Assembly: GCF_038502225.1 (NCBI RefSeq)
Contig: NC_091311.1
Coordinates: 28,419,230-28,483,229, forward strand
Reading direction: 5' to 3'
Origin: Cherax quadricarinatus
Taxonomy: Eukaryota; Arthropoda; Malacostraca; Decapoda; Parastacidae
Length of the DNA stretch: 64,000 nt
The translations under genes and the position numbers were made by a program. A model generated the notes under the pieces. The model did not search any database. It was not told the origin of the DNA and saw nothing but the letters and a program-made list of their open reading frames with translations. Below are positions 11,638 through 23,459 of this stretch, one piece after another (position 1 is the stretch's first letter; the number at the start of each line of letters is the position of its first letter).

Positions 11638-12547
11638 ATGCCTGGTACTTGTGTGAACTGGGCAGACAACTTCTGCTACATTTGTGGTGAGGTGACCTTT
11701 GCATCAGAGAAGCGCGGTATAACTGCTATGGTTAGAAAGGCATACCACCTATATTTTGGATGCAAGATTGGTGACCAGGATAAGAACTGGGCTCCACACA
11801 TATGCTGCAACAATTATGCTACTAACCTTCGCCAATGGTTGAACTGGAAGGGGAAAGGAATGTCTTTTGTTGTGCCAATGACATGGTGGGAGCCAACAGA
11901 TCATACAAACAATTGTTATTTCTGTATGGTACCTCCAGTACAAAAGGGTTTGTCAAAGATAAAAAAGGGGTCCATTGAATATCTGAACATTCCATTAGTT
12001 ATTCGCCCAGTTCCACATGGAGATGGTCTATCTCTTCCTGATGCACCAGCTTCGGTATCCTTCGAGTCAGATGAAGAAAGTGGTGAGGAGGAAGAAGAGA
12101 AGGAAGGCAGTGCTGGATTACAGAGTGACCAAAACTTTGATGAAGCACACTCCTCTGGGTCTCATCTCATAACAAGAGGGGAACTCCATGACATTGTCAA
12201 GGATCTATAACTACCCAAAAATAAGGTAGAGCTGCGAGGCTCTCGTCTTCAACAATGGAATTTCCTAGCAGCTGGTGTAAAGATTTCAAAATTTCGTGAC
12301 CGTCATCAAAGCTTACAACAACATGGAATGTAACATGTCACTTAAAATCCACTTTTTGGACTCACTTAGACTTTTTCCAGCGAACTGTGGGGCAGTTAGT
12401 GACGAACATAGTGAAAGGTTTCACCAAGAAATTTCAACTATGAAAAAATGGTACCAGGACAACTGAAGCACAAGAATACTTGCAAACCATTGCTGGACAT
12501 TGGCAAGAGATGATTTTTCAGCCCGCTATAATCGTCAAGCAAAAATG
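11638..12547 (+). pseudogene. Broken copy of an uncharacterised Cys/His-rich gene
   Basis: The first frame, 11638-12210, encodes 190 residues. Cysteines at CYICGE (residues 13-16), FGC (about 42), HICC (about 54-57) and NNCYFC (about 89-92), with histidines between, look like a zinc-binding N-terminal module. A block rich in Asp, Glu and Ser (about 143-160) precedes a TAA within KDL-stop-LPKNKVELRGSRLQQW. Coding sense continues past the stop (AAGVKISKFRDRHQSLQQ). It then needs a frameshift near 12326 to reach KIHFLDSLRLFPANCGAV and SDEHSERFHQEISTM, fading near 12547. From memory this resembles a multi-copy uncharacterised arthropod/cnidarian family whose members end with such blocks; its function is unknown to me. 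The pyrimidine-rich TTTCAG immediately upstream of ATG suggests an exon border, so the region may be a genomic relic rather than a processed copy. Confidence 0.65.
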
Positions 12548-12954
12548 TAGATAGTAGGTACGGATTAGAGTTTAAAACATACTGACACATATTGTACATT
12601 AAAATAAAATCAATATTACGTGTCTCGTATCTTTAAACAACTTTTCCAAAATTGTTGACCAGTGGTTCGATCCTTGGAAAAGGACAGTAGATCCCATTCC
12701 TTCGATCAAGAGCCTTTCACCAGCATTAAATCACAACCTCACCCTTCCCTTCAAGGAAAAGGGAATGTAAAGAATAAAAAAAAACATTGTGAGGAAAAGA
12801 GACAGAGAATGGGACGGAGATTGAGAGAAATATGGAAGAGAAGTAAAGGATCAGTGATGTTTCATCCTGTCAGTTGTTACCGTTCCTTTATAAACTGTGT
12901 AATGTAACTTAAAGAGTTGCTCCAAACCAGTACTTGAGTTATACCTGACCTACC
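12548..12954. other. Unannotated flank
   Basis: An AATAAAATCAATA-like polyadenylation signal occurs near 12600. A tRNA B-box-like GGTTCGATCC occurs at 12664 with no A box found. Nothing else is recognised. Confidence 0.35.
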
Positions 12955-13690
12955 TACCTGGAGTTTATCTGGAGGGTATTCCGGGAATCAACGCCCCAGC
13001 GGCCCGGTCCATGACCAGGCCTCCTGGTGGATCAGGCCCAGATCAACCAGGCTGTTACTGCTGGCCGCACGTAGTCCAACGTACGAACACAGCCCGGCTG
13101 ATCCGGCACTTTTAGTATATGTCCAGCTCCCTCTTGAAGACAACCAGGGGTCTATTGGTAATTCCTCTCATGGCTGATGGGAGGCTGTTGAACAGCCTTG
13201 GACCCCGGACATTTATTGTTTTCTCTTAGTGTACCAGTGGCCCCCCTACTTTTCACTGGGGGTATGTTGCATCGTCTGTCAAGTCTTTTGCTTTCGTAGG
13301 GAGTGATTTCTGTGTCCAGATTAGGGACCAGTCCCTCCAGGATCTTCCAGGTGTGGATTATGATGTATCTCTCTCGCCTGTGCTCCAGTGAGTACAAGTG
13401 CTTCTAAGCGTTCACAGTAGTTAAGGTGTTTTGATGGAACTAGATCTGCAATTTCACCTGCATTGAATGGAGATGTTAATGTTCAGCAGTATTCCAGCCT
13501 AAAGGGAACAAGTGATTTAAAAAGGATCTGCCTACTTTGCCAGTTATCCCTTTAGCACGCATTTTGTGTGCTATTACATCATGATCGCACTTGTCAAAGG
13601 CTTTTGCAAAATCTGAGTATACAGCATCTGCATTCTGTTTGTTTTCCAGTGCATCCAAGACCATCCTAAGATGCTCCAACATGAATTGTG
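12955..13690 (-). pseudogene. LINE family A copy with internal deletion
   Basis: On the minus strand the RT block AVYSDFAKAFDKCDHDVIAH (about 13560-13660) is followed, after loss of the catalytic region, by the C-terminal block. That block includes KILEGLVPNLDTEITPYE, a second block with RRCNIPPVKS, and the family tail with CTCCAGGTA-type repeats near 12960. The catalytic D/DD region is deleted between about 13440 and 13500. A short family A-like scrap may also lie at 13725-13790. Confidence 0.8.
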
Positions 13691-13904
13691 AGCTTGAAAT
13701 GAGACATGTAAGCTACCTGTAGTCGCTTCTAGGGGTCACTGCCACCTCTACCCGGTCCCTGACTAGGCACAAAAGCAGTTCATCCACCTGGGGGTGATGT
13801 AGAAAACTGTTGGCTTCAGACACAAGAAATAAGCTTAGAATTGACTCCGAAGAACTCACGTACCTCACAGCACCTACAAGCAACCTTTCAACGCCTGTGT
13901 GCGT

Positions 13905-14055
13905 GTGTGTGTGTGTACTTACCTATTTGTGGTTGCAGGGGTCGATTCACAGATCCTGGCGCTGCCTCTTCGCTGGTCGCTACTAGGTTCACTCTCCCTA
14001 TTCCCTTAGCTTTATCATATCTCAAGGTTGTTCCACTTCCTGACAACTCTGTTAC
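13905..14055 (-). pseudogene. LINE family B, 3' part (left piece of interrupted copy)
   Basis: The sequence GTGTACTTACC, GGTTGCAGGGGTCGATTCAC, CTTCGCTGGTCGCTACTAGG and the terminal RT codons match the 3' end of family B, as at 44930. It stops within the coding block at CTGACAACTCTGTTAC. It continues at 14716, so the family A element between them is an insertion. Confidence 0.75.
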
Positions 14056-14715
14056 TTAATGAGAACTTTCAAAACTAGGGAGGCCAAGCCCATGATGACA
14101 CACTTCAGGTCACTTGTTCTATCTAGGCTGGAATATTGCCGCACACTAACAGCACCTTTCAAGGCAGGTGAAATTGCTGACCTAGAAAATGTACAGAGAA
14201 CCTTCACTGCGCGCATAACGGAGATAAAACACCTCAATTACTGGGAGCGCTTGAGGTTCCTAAACCTGTATTCCCTGGAACGCAGGCGGGAGAGATACAT
14301 GATTATATACACCTGGAAAATCCTAGAGGGACTAGTACCGAACTTGCACACGAAAATCACTCACTACGAAAGCAAAAGACTTGGCAGACGATGCAACATC
14401 CCCCCAATGAAAAGCAGGGGTGTCACTAGCACGTTAAGAGACCATACAATAAGTGTCAGGGGCCCGAGACTGTTCAACTGCCTCCCAGCACACATAAGGG
14501 GGATTACCAACAGACCCCTGGCAGTCTTCAAGCTGGCACTGGACAAGCACCTGAAGTCGGTTCCTGACCAGCCGGGCTGTGGCTCGTACGTTGGTTTGCG
14601 TGCAGCCAGCAGTAACAGCCTGGTTGATCAGGCTCTGATCCACCAGGAGGCCTGGTCACAGACCGGGCCGCGGGGGCGTTGACCCCCGGAACTTTCTCCA
14701 GGTAAACTCCAGGTA
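14056..14715 (+). pseudogene. LINE family A 3' fragment inserted in family B
   Basis: A frame from 14059 to 14682 is open for 207 residues. It contains MRTFKTREAKPMMTHFRSLV, LERRRERYMIIYTWKILEGL, RRCNIPPMKSRGV, RLFNCLPAHIRGITNRPLA and the tail GCGTTGACCCCCGGAAC. It ends in CTCCAGGTAAACTCCAGGTA. This is the RT thumb/C-terminus of a CR1/jockey-like LINE. It is 5' truncated (no catalytic domain) and lies precisely inside a family B copy. Its open frame suggests a younger copy than the others. Confidence 0.85.
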
Positions 14716-14805
14716 AGAAATACTTCCTAACATCTCTGTAGCTCATCTGAGTTTTTAACTTCCAGTTGAGACCCCTTGTTGCTGTGTCCCATCTCTGAAA
14801 CATTG
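14716..14805 (-). pseudogene. LINE family B, continuation of interrupted copy
   Basis: GAAATACTTCCTAACATCTC through CCCATCTCTGAAACAT continues the family B C-terminal coding sequence broken off at 14055. Confidence 0.75.
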
Positions 14806-14807
14806 TG

Positions 14808-15229
14808 TTCACGTGTGTGTACTCACCTAATTGTACTCGCCTAGTTGTGGTTGCAGGGGTTGACTGATAGTTCCTGGCCCGCCTCTTCACTGGTCGCTAC
14901 TAGGTCACTCTTTCTGCTCCATGACCTTTATCATACCTCTTCTTAAAGCTATGTACGGATTCTGCCTCCACTACATCACTTCCCAGATTATTCCAATTCC
15001 TAACAGCTCTGTGACTGAAGAAATACTTCCAAACATCCTGTGATTTATGTGAGTCTTCAGCTTCCAACTGTGACCCCTCGTTGCTGTGTCCCATCTCTGG
15101 AACAGCCTGTCTCTGTCCACCTTGTCAATTCTTCTCAGTATTTTATACGTCGTTAACATATCCTCCCTATCTCTCATGTTCTCCAGTGTCGTCAGGTCGA
15201 TTTCCCTTAACCTTAACGTGCTTGGCTAG
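14808..15229 (-). pseudogene. LINE family B C-terminus, second copy
   Basis: The minus strand reads RDREDMLTTYKILRRIDKVD, FQRWDTATRGHSWKLKT, VRKYFFSHRAVRNWNNLGSD and FKKRYDKGHGAERVT, with frameshifts. This is the terminal domain of family B reverse transcriptase. The 3' tail (GTACTCACCTAATTGTACTC) is at 14815-14850. Its 5' end abuts (GT)n at 15230. Confidence 0.85.
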
Positions 15230-15331
<102 letters not shown>

Positions 15332-15524
15332 AGTGGGCCTAAAGACTGCGAGTATTTTTATAATAGATATCAAAATTTAATAAACTTTTCTTTCTATAAT
15401 GTAACTCGCTTAAAGCAAGCAAATACAGCGCAGCAGAAGAAAAAGTTCTCAACCTCTAACAATAATTAAAAACTCATGTTTTTAACTGAAACAGAAGTTG
15501 TCCGATTATCTGTAGCGCGGGATG

Positions 15525-16145
15525 TCAGGGAAATATTGGAGTACGCAGCACCAGTATGGAAAACACATCTGATAAAATGCAAAGGTTTACAACGATACCA
15601 GTCCCAGGGCCGAGTGTTATGAGCTGAGCTAAACCTATTAACACTCGAGGAGAGAAGGACCAGGCGTGTCATGATTACGACACAGATAATACCTCGTGTA
15701 CCCGAGAAGGGTGTCAGGTACACGAGGTCACATCCGGAAGAGCAAAGTGATAGGGGGTAATTCTCAAGAGTAGATATGGCAAGGCTCATACAAGCCGTTA
15801 CAAACAATACATGGACACAGGGGGTATATATAGGCTCAGAGTGAGGTGTAGTAGTAGTAGTATTAGTAGTGATATAAGTTGTAGTAATAGTGGTAATACA
15901 ATATGGTAGAACAGTTAACTTGTGCTCCTGGAGAGCGAAACGTTGCCACAGTAAAATGTCACATTAGTTGCACTTGTGTCCTTTTACTTTACATATCGTC
16001 GGTAATTCTACCAACATATATACAAGGCTCGTACAGCCGGGGGTGGACCCAGTAACAGCTAGCGAAGATACGGGGCGAGGAGCTGAGGATCAACCCCTGT
16101 AACCATTAATAGGCGAGTACAAATAGGTGAGTACACACACACAGA
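15525..16145 (+). pseudogene. Diverged LINE B-like copy interrupted by a Penelope-type repeat
   Basis: The plus strand reads EYAAPVWKTHLIK, then LNLLTLEERRTRRVMITT and RLIQAVTNNTW with several stops. This is a weak match to the family B C-terminus. After the Penelope-type repeat (15880-16020) the LINE-like 3' tail resumes (GGGGCGAGGAGCTGAGG, AGGTGAGTACACACACA to 16145). The inverted repeat at 15691-15728 (12-bp arms ACCTCGTGTACC/GGTACACGAGGT) lies within it. Confidence 0.6.
15880..16020 (+). mobile_element. Solo Penelope-type terminal repeat (family 2)
   Basis: GCTCCTGGAGAGCGAAACGT, TTGCCACAGTAAAATGTCAC and GTGTCCTTTTACTTTACATA followed by TCGGTAATTCTACCAAC match the terminal repeats of the Penelope-like element at 23460-25035. 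The upstream TTGACAAA half of the hammerhead-like core is lost here. Confidence 0.8.
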
Positions 16146-16505
16146 CCAGGCAGGTGATTACCTTAATTATACTCATTAGCCGGACAGGTACCTACTTGAG
16201 CTCGCTGTTATAAATAAACTTCAGGTTTGTACAAACCAAACCTATTTACAATTAGGAAAATATGCAATACTGCCTGAGCGCTTGTTAGTTGTGTCAAGCC
16301 GGGTGTAGGAGAGGCTGCGGCGGTGGTGGTGCATCAAGCCTGGTGTAGGAGATGCTGGGAGGTGGTGTCTCCCAGGCTACAACACTTGCGCTTCCTACCT
16401 CTGCCATTAGGCAATTCCCCGCACTTGGGATAATCACAGAGGAAGTAAACCCTTATTCGGGGCTTATCTTTACATGTTTTTTGTAGTGATTGAGGTGCAT
16501 GTGTG
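16146..16505. other. Unannotated sequence
   Basis: A short duplicated phrase (AAGCCGGGTGTAGGAGAGGC / AAGCCTGGTGTAGGAGATGC) lies at 16293-16360. No gene recognised. Confidence 0.4.
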
Positions 16506-16509
16506 TTTG

Positions 16510-17570
16510 TTATATATTTATTATTAACATATCGGCCGTTTCCCACCAAAGTAGGGTGGCCCGAGAAAGAAAAACTTTCACCATCATTCACTCCATCACT
16601 GTCTTGCCAGAGGCAAGACAGTGCAGGCACTGTACTTCCCATCTCCAGGACTCAAGTTCGGCCTGCCGGATTCCCTGAATCCCTTCATATATATTACCCT
16701 GGCCACACTCCAACAACACGTCAAGTCCTAAAAACCATTTGTCTCCATTCGCTCCTAATACTCTCACGCATGCTTGCTAGAAGTCCAAGCCTCTCGCACA
16801 CTAAACCTCCTTTACCCCCTACATTCAACATGTTCTAGGCCCACCTCTACCCCGCCTTCCCTCCACTACGGATTTGTACACTCTCGAAGTCATTCTATTT
16901 TGTTTCATTCTCTCTACATGTCCGAACCACCTCAACCCCTCCTCAGCCCTCTGGATAATGGTTTTGGTAATCCCACACCTCCTCCTAATTTCTAAACTAC
17001 GAATTCTCTGCATTGCATTCACACCACACATTGCCCTAAGACACGACATCTCCACTGCCTCCAGCCTTTTCCTTGTTGCAACATTCACAACCATGCTTCA
17101 CACTCATATAAGAGCGTTGGTATAACTATACTCTCATAAATTTCCCTCTTTGCTTCCATGGACAAAGTTCATTGTCTCTATAGGCTCCTCGGTGCACCAA
17201 ACCTCTTTTTTCCCTCGTCAATTCTGTGAGTCACCTCATCTTTCATAGACCCATCTGCTGACATGTCCACTCCAAAATATGTGAATACATTCACCTCCTC
17301 CATATTATCTCCCTTCAATCTGATATCCACTCTTTCGTTACCTAATTTTATCATCATCACCTTACTCTTTCCTATATTCACTTTCCATTTTCTTCTCTTT
17401 ACATACCCTACTAAACTCACCCACCAACCTCTGCAACTTCTCTTCAGAATCATGCAAAAGCACAGTGTCATCAGCAAAGAGCAACTGTGACAACTCCCAC
17501 TTTGTGTTTGATTATCTTTTAACCCCAAACTTCTTGTCAACACCCGAGTATTCACTTCTCTTACAACCCC

Positions 17571-17571
<1 letters not shown>
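16510..17571 (-). pseudogene. RTE-like LINE family C, C-terminal half (piece 1 of a split copy)
   Basis: Read on the minus strand from 17571 it gives [64 protein letters not shown], then GHVERMKQNRMTSRVYKSVV and GRRGRGGPRTC. It then runs into the 3' untranslated tail with GGGCCACCCTACTTTGGTGG at about 16545. The start codes for residues directly following those at 19802, so both pieces probably belong to one element. Several frameshifts are present. A local palindrome CACTGTCTTGCC/GGCAAGACAGTG sits in the tail at 16597-16623. Confidence 0.85.

Positions 17572-17572
<1 letters not shown>

Positions 17573-17658
<86 letters not shown>
17573..17658. repeat. (TA)n microsatellite
   Basis: A pure TA tract joins oppositely oriented family C pieces. 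It begins where the intact element has the AT-rich codons for FNIFID. Confidence 0.97.
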
Positions 17659-17661
<3 letters not shown>

Positions 17662-18570
17662 TTCAGATACTTGGGAGTTGACGTGTCGACGGATGGATTT
17701 ATGAAGGATGAGGTTAATCATAGAATTGATGGGGGAAAAAAGGCGAGTGGTGCGTTGAGGTATATGTGGAGTCAAAAAACGTTATCTATGGAGGCAAAGA
17801 AGGGAATGTATGAAAGTATAGTAGTACCAACACTCTTATATGGATGTGAAGCTTGGGTGGTAAATGCAGCAGCGAGGAGACGGTTGGAGGCAGTGGAGAT
17901 GTCCTGTCTAAGGGCAATGTGTGGTGTAAATATTATGCAGAAAATTCGGAGTGTGGAAATTAGGAGAAGGTGTGGAGTTAATAAAAGCATTAATTAGTCA
18001 GAGGGCAGAAGAGGGGTTGTTGAGGTGGTTTGGTCATTTAGAGAGAATGGATCAAAGTATAATGACATGGAAAGCATATAAATCTATAGGGGAAGGAAAG
18101 AGGGGTAGGGGTCGTCCTCGAAAGGGTTGGAAAGAGGGAGTAAAGGAGGTTTTGTGGGCGAGGGGCTTGGACTTCCAGCAAGCGTGTATGAGCGTGTTAG
18201 ATAGGAGTGAATGGAGACGAATGATACTTGGGACCTGACGATCTGTTGGAGTGTGAGCAGGGTAATATTTAGTGAAGGGATTCAGGGAAACCGGTTATTT
18301 TCATATAGTCGGACTTGAGTCCTGGAAATGGGAAGTACAATGCCTGCACTTTAAAGGAGGGGTTTGGGATATTGGCAGTTTGGAGGGATATGTTGTGTAT
18401 CTTTATACGTATATGCTTCTAAACTGTTGTGTTCTGAGCACCTCTGCAAAAGCAGTGATAATGTGTGAGTGTGGTGAAAGTGTTGAATGATGATGAAAGT
18501 ATTTTCTTTTTGGGGATTTTCTTTCTTTTTTTGGGTCACCCTGCCTCGGTGGGAGACGACTGACTTGTTG

Positions 18571-18572
<2 letters not shown>
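17659..18572 (+). pseudogene. RTE-like LINE family C, 3' fragment
   Basis: The plus strand reads [24 protein letters not shown] sequence, KGMYESIVVPTLLYGCEAW, RAMCGVNIMQKIRSVEIRRR, then after a frameshift EEGLLRWFGHLERMDQSIMT, GKRGRGRPRKGW and FQQACMSVLDRSEWRRM. The 3' tail ends with TTGGGTCACCCTGCCTCGGT and GACTTGTTGAAA, running into (TA)n. It is truncated at the 5' side inside the RT domain after the catalytic region. Confidence 0.87.

Positions 18573-18648
<76 letters not shown>
18573..18648. repeat. (TA)n microsatellite at LINE C tail
   Basis: A pure TA tract directly follows the family C 3' terminus. Confidence 0.96.
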
Positions 18649-18649
<1 letters not shown>

Positions 18650-18650
<1 letters not shown>

Positions 18651-18773
18651 TTCTTTCTTTCAACACACCGGCCGTATCCCACCGAGGCGGGGTGGCCCAA
18701 AAGAAAAAACAAAAGCTTCTCCTTTTAAATTTAGTAATATATACAGGAGAAGGGGTTACTAGACCCTTGCTCC

Positions 18774-18820
<47 letters not shown>

Positions 18821-19200
18821 TCTTTCAACGTACCAGCCGTATCCCACCGAGGCAGGGTGGCCCAAAAGAAAAAACTAAAGTTTTTCCTTTTAAATTTAGT
18901 AATATATACAGAAGAAGGGGTTACTAGCCCCTTGCTCCTGGCATTTTAGTCGCCTCTTACGACACGCATGGCTTATAGAGGAAGAATTCTGTTCCACTTC
19001 CCCATGGAGATAAGAGGAAATAAACAAGAACAAGAATTAGAAAGAAAATAGAATAAAACCCAGAGGGGTGTGTATATATATGCTTGTACACGTATGTGTA
19101 GTGTGACCTAAGTGTAAGTAGAAATAGCAAGACTTACCTGTAATCTTGCATATTTATGAGACAGACAAAAGACACCAACAATCCTACCATCATGTAAAAC
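18650..19200. mobile_element. Dispersed repeat M, one partial and one longer copy
   Basis: Both copies (18655-18773 and 18821-19190, separated by a TA/CATA tract) start with GCCGTATCCCACCGAGGC and GGGTGGCCCAAAAGAAAAAA. This is nearly the reverse complement of the family C 3' tail. They continue through GGAGAAGGGGTTACTAG, CATTTTAGTCGCCTCTTACG and CACTTCCCCATGGA. The same body at 57278-57718 ends with a family C tail in direct orientation, so M looks like a foldback or non-autonomous element using LINE C ends. Confidence 0.7.
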
Positions 19201-19309
19201 AATTACAGGCTTTCGTTTTACACTCACTTGGCAGGACGGTAGTACCTCCCTGGGCGGTTGCTGTCTACCAACCTACTACCCACACACACACACACAATAT
19301 ATATATATA

Positions 19310-20592
<1,283 letters not shown>

Positions 20593-20627
20593 TATTTACA
20601 CACATCAATGCACAATGAACCACACAA

Positions 20628-20770
20628 CAACAAACGCAGTCAGAAGGATTCGAAGCCACGTCAGAGACTTGGGCAAGGTTTCCAAGTGATGCTCTAGACC
20701 ACTCTGCCACAGATGCTTCAAAAGCTGGGTAGCCTGGTTTAAAAACCAAGTTTCTTCCAAGCCGGGGCAC
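20628..20770 (-). mobile_element. tRNA-derived SINE-like element
   Basis: On the minus strand TGGCAGAGTGGTCTAGAGCA resembles a pol III A box in a Ser/Leu-type tRNA. About 45 bases on, GGCTTCGAATCCTTC fits a degenerate B box. It lies at the truncated end of the family C piece. It is not a functional tRNA. Confidence 0.5.
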
Positions 20771-21024
20771 ACCAGTGGGCTTCAAGCATGGTTTCAAGCT
20801 ATTTCATTCTCCTGCTTGTTCTGACCTCAAGTAATTTTTATATCAATGCACCATGCAGAAACACATATATACAGAGAAAAATTACCCAATGTTGAGCCGG
20901 GGTTGCTCGTGAGGCTAGGACACCAAACGGGGTGTAGAATGAAATTAGTTTAAAGGCACCCACACCACCATATGTCCTCGGATTACGGTAAAATACCTAG
21001 ATCTGCTGGGTGCTTCATTCTTGT

Positions 21025-21148
21025 AGGATTGCGTGGCCCCGTGGGTAAGAGTGTCATGTGTGACTTTCTCCCACAATGAGGTGGGCCAAAACGATATGGG
21101 TTCGAATACTCGGCTAGTCGCAGTGTTAGTTATTGATACACACACACG

Positions 21149-21150
<2 letters not shown>
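21025..21150 (+). mobile_element. tRNA-derived SINE, plus strand
   Basis: GTGGCCCCGTGGGTAAGAG fits an A box and GGGTTCGAATACTCGG a B box, at tRNA-like spacing with an extended variable region. The tail CGCAGTGTTAGTTATTGATA leads into (CA)n and (TA)n. A homologous copy lies at 27545-27650. Confidence 0.6.

Positions 21151-21152
<2 letters not shown>

Positions 21153-21197
<45 letters not shown>
21153..21197. repeat. (TA)n microsatellite
   Basis: A TA tract at the SINE tail and the left target of the next MITE. Confidence 0.95.
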
Positions 21198-21202
<5 letters not shown>

Positions 21203-21568
21203 GTGCCGAATATGTAAAACCGGTCAATTAGCAAGAACTCATTTAAAATTAAGTCCTTTCTGAAATTTTCTTTTATACGTTTAAAGACACATTTTTTCAT
21301 TAATGTTAATGTAAAAAAATTTAATTTTCACCAAAAGAATCTTAGAAAACGTACCTAACTTATTATAACAAGAGCAATTAATTTTAGCCTAACCCAACTA
21401 AATATATTTTAGATTTGTTTACGAACACAGTGGAATATATTTTTTTCGTTAGGTTCAGAATGATTTTGGCGAAATTATTGCATACACAAATTTTTACTTG
21501 TCCTATATGGCAAGATGAGTGTTGCTATTTAAGCCAAGATCTCAAGTTCTGCCTATTCGGCACGACAT
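21198..21568 (-). mobile_element. TA-inserting MITE, full copy (371 bp)
   Basis: Opposite in orientation to the 19310 copy. It starts ATGTCGTGCCGAATATGTAA and ends TGCCTATTCGGCACGACAT, inside (TA)n on both sides. Confidence 0.85.
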
Positions 21569-21595
21569 TATATATATATATATATATATATATAT

Positions 21596-21648
21596 GGCTT
21601 AATTTTAAATGAGTTCTTGCTAATTGACCAGTTTTACATATTCGGCAC

Positions 21649-21653
<5 letters not shown>
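21596..21653 (+). mobile_element. TA-inserting MITE, terminal fragment
   Basis: Only the right end remains (CTTAATTTTAAATGAG to TTACATATTCGGCACGACAT). It is separated from the previous copy by a 27-bp TA tract and followed by (TA)n at 21654-21741. Confidence 0.8.

Positions 21654-21741
<88 letters not shown>
21654..21741. repeat. (TA)n microsatellite
   Basis: A pure TA tract following the MITE fragment. Confidence 0.96.
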
Positions 21742-21744
<3 letters not shown>

Positions 21745-22388
21745 CAAAACAACCAGAATGCTAAGATGAATAACGATAATAGCAGTTTCTGTCATTCATC
21801 TTCCCCCAATGGTTATTTCACATCTGTTATCGCTCTGTTCTGTTGTAGATTTGCCGGTATAATCGCCCGGCCTAGGCCTTTTCCAAGAGGTGTCTCTGCC
21901 TTGGCTCCCTGTCGAGGGAGTCTCGGACCAATGTCTACCATGGCAGGAGGTACAAGTACTTCCTCATCTCCTGGGACTAGCTGTCCCCAAGCATAGCCCC
22001 ATTTCCCGCCCCCACGGGGCTCGACAGAAGCTAAGCACCTTGGGCTGCCACAAACCCCGCCCACACTGTGCTCGAAGGCTGTGGCAGCTGCATAGCAGTA
22101 GACGATATCAGGAGATTCAAAGGCAGCAAACGCCACAGGATCCTTTTGGAGTCACACCCCAGCTATGGGCATTAAGTCCGAGCGATGGGGAAGCTCAAGA
22201 AAGCCTCTTACTGTGTGTGTTGCTGCTGCTACTACAACACTTGTCCGTTGCACTCTTCCTCTGTTATCGCTCATTTGTGATTACAGCATACATATATCAC
22301 AGATTCCATAAATCAAATATGTCCAGCAGTCCCCCAGAGGTAGGTCGCGTGCCCACTATGCTACAGGCCTAGACTCCCGGGATCACAA
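21742..22388. other. Unannotated sequence
   Basis: Two overlapping frames (160 codons plus at 21890, 107 minus at 21813) show no recognisable domain. It may be an old dispersed repeat. No RNA gene recognised. Confidence 0.35.
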
Positions 22389-22640
22389 AACTTAATGTCT
22401 CTAGGAAAAGACAACTTATCGCTCTGGGATCCTTAATTTTCCCTCGTCAGTTTTCCACCAACTCATTCACAAGCCTGAGTGCACACTTGCTCCACGCTCC
22501 CTGTGTCTCCGATCCTATTGTAACGAAGTTATAGCATGGCGCCAGGTCCATGTATTTGATCTTCCAGGTCTTCCTAAAAATGGAAGAACCAATCCCGTCA
22601 GCTTCAGTGTCTAGCAGCAGGCTGGCAGAGCAGGTGGGTA
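22389..22640 (-). pseudogene. Retroelement-type C-terminal fragment
   Basis: The minus strand reads NFVTIGSETQGAWSKCALRL and VNELVEN. From memory this resembles a block found downstream of RT in DIRS/Ngaro-like or related retroelement proteins of invertebrates, of the pattern FVP.avETlGaWg...l..ELGRR. A stop and a degenerate continuation follow toward 22390. This is a weak, short match. Confidence 0.35.
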
Positions 22641-22739
22641 ACAACTGCATCTTTTTAACACATTTACTGAAGTAAAATGAACATTTGGGTGAAATATTAA
22701 TCACCATCACCAGGATTCATATCTGGAACGTGATATAAT

Positions 22740-23162
22740 GATAAACAGTGTACAATGAACACTATACAATATGCAGTACACTTTGTACAATATACTAAAT
22801 TCATTAAATTAGCAATGTTGGAAGGTAATTTTCAAATTCTCTATTCAAAAAAATGTAGCAACTGTCTGGTGAAAATCAACGTATTGCACAAAGCATAACA
22901 AGTCTTTAGAAACACTTTAAAGCATGAGAAAAGGTTGAAAATAAAGTAGTCTCTCCAAGGAATAAAGTTGTGTTTACATTCCTAATTACTCAAACACAAA
23001 CACAACAGAAAAGGGTAAAATAAAGTTGCTTCAAAGTAAACAAACTTAATAAAGAATATTTTTCATTAAGTTCGAGTTGAGGATTGGTTTGCCACGGGTT
23101 CTAATCCAGTCTATATTTTGAGTTGTTTGCGCTCGTGTTTTACGTTTTAACCTAGAAATAAT

Positions 23163-23212
<50 letters not shown>

Positions 23213-23459
23213 ACTGGAGTGAAATGTGTCCTGAGCGATACACTGAGTCTTATGGACATGTTAGTCTGACCACTGAAGGGTCAGCTTAACTGGAAATGGA
23301 ACAGTCTTGATGAGAAGTGGTAAAATTCATGAGGAGTTTTAGGAGCAGGCATGATGAAGACCGTGAAGAACAGTGTGTGTGACCGTTCTTGACAAACTGA
23401 GCCAGGACCAGGGACTGAAGCTCTAACCCCCGTGACCTCATTTAGGTGACAGAAATGAG
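22740..23459. other. Unannotated AT-rich sequence with (TAA)n
   Basis: A (TAA)n tract of about 16 units lies at 23162-23210. No gene recognised. Confidence 0.5.

Noticed and set aside
21025..21110. Functional tRNA gene
   Set aside because: A and B boxes are present but the D and acceptor stems do not close; it fits a SINE head better.
21813..22372. Possible host exon (160 codons plus, 107 codons minus)
   Set aside because: No recognisable domain, no convincing splice sites, and overlapping frames of similar length on both strands.
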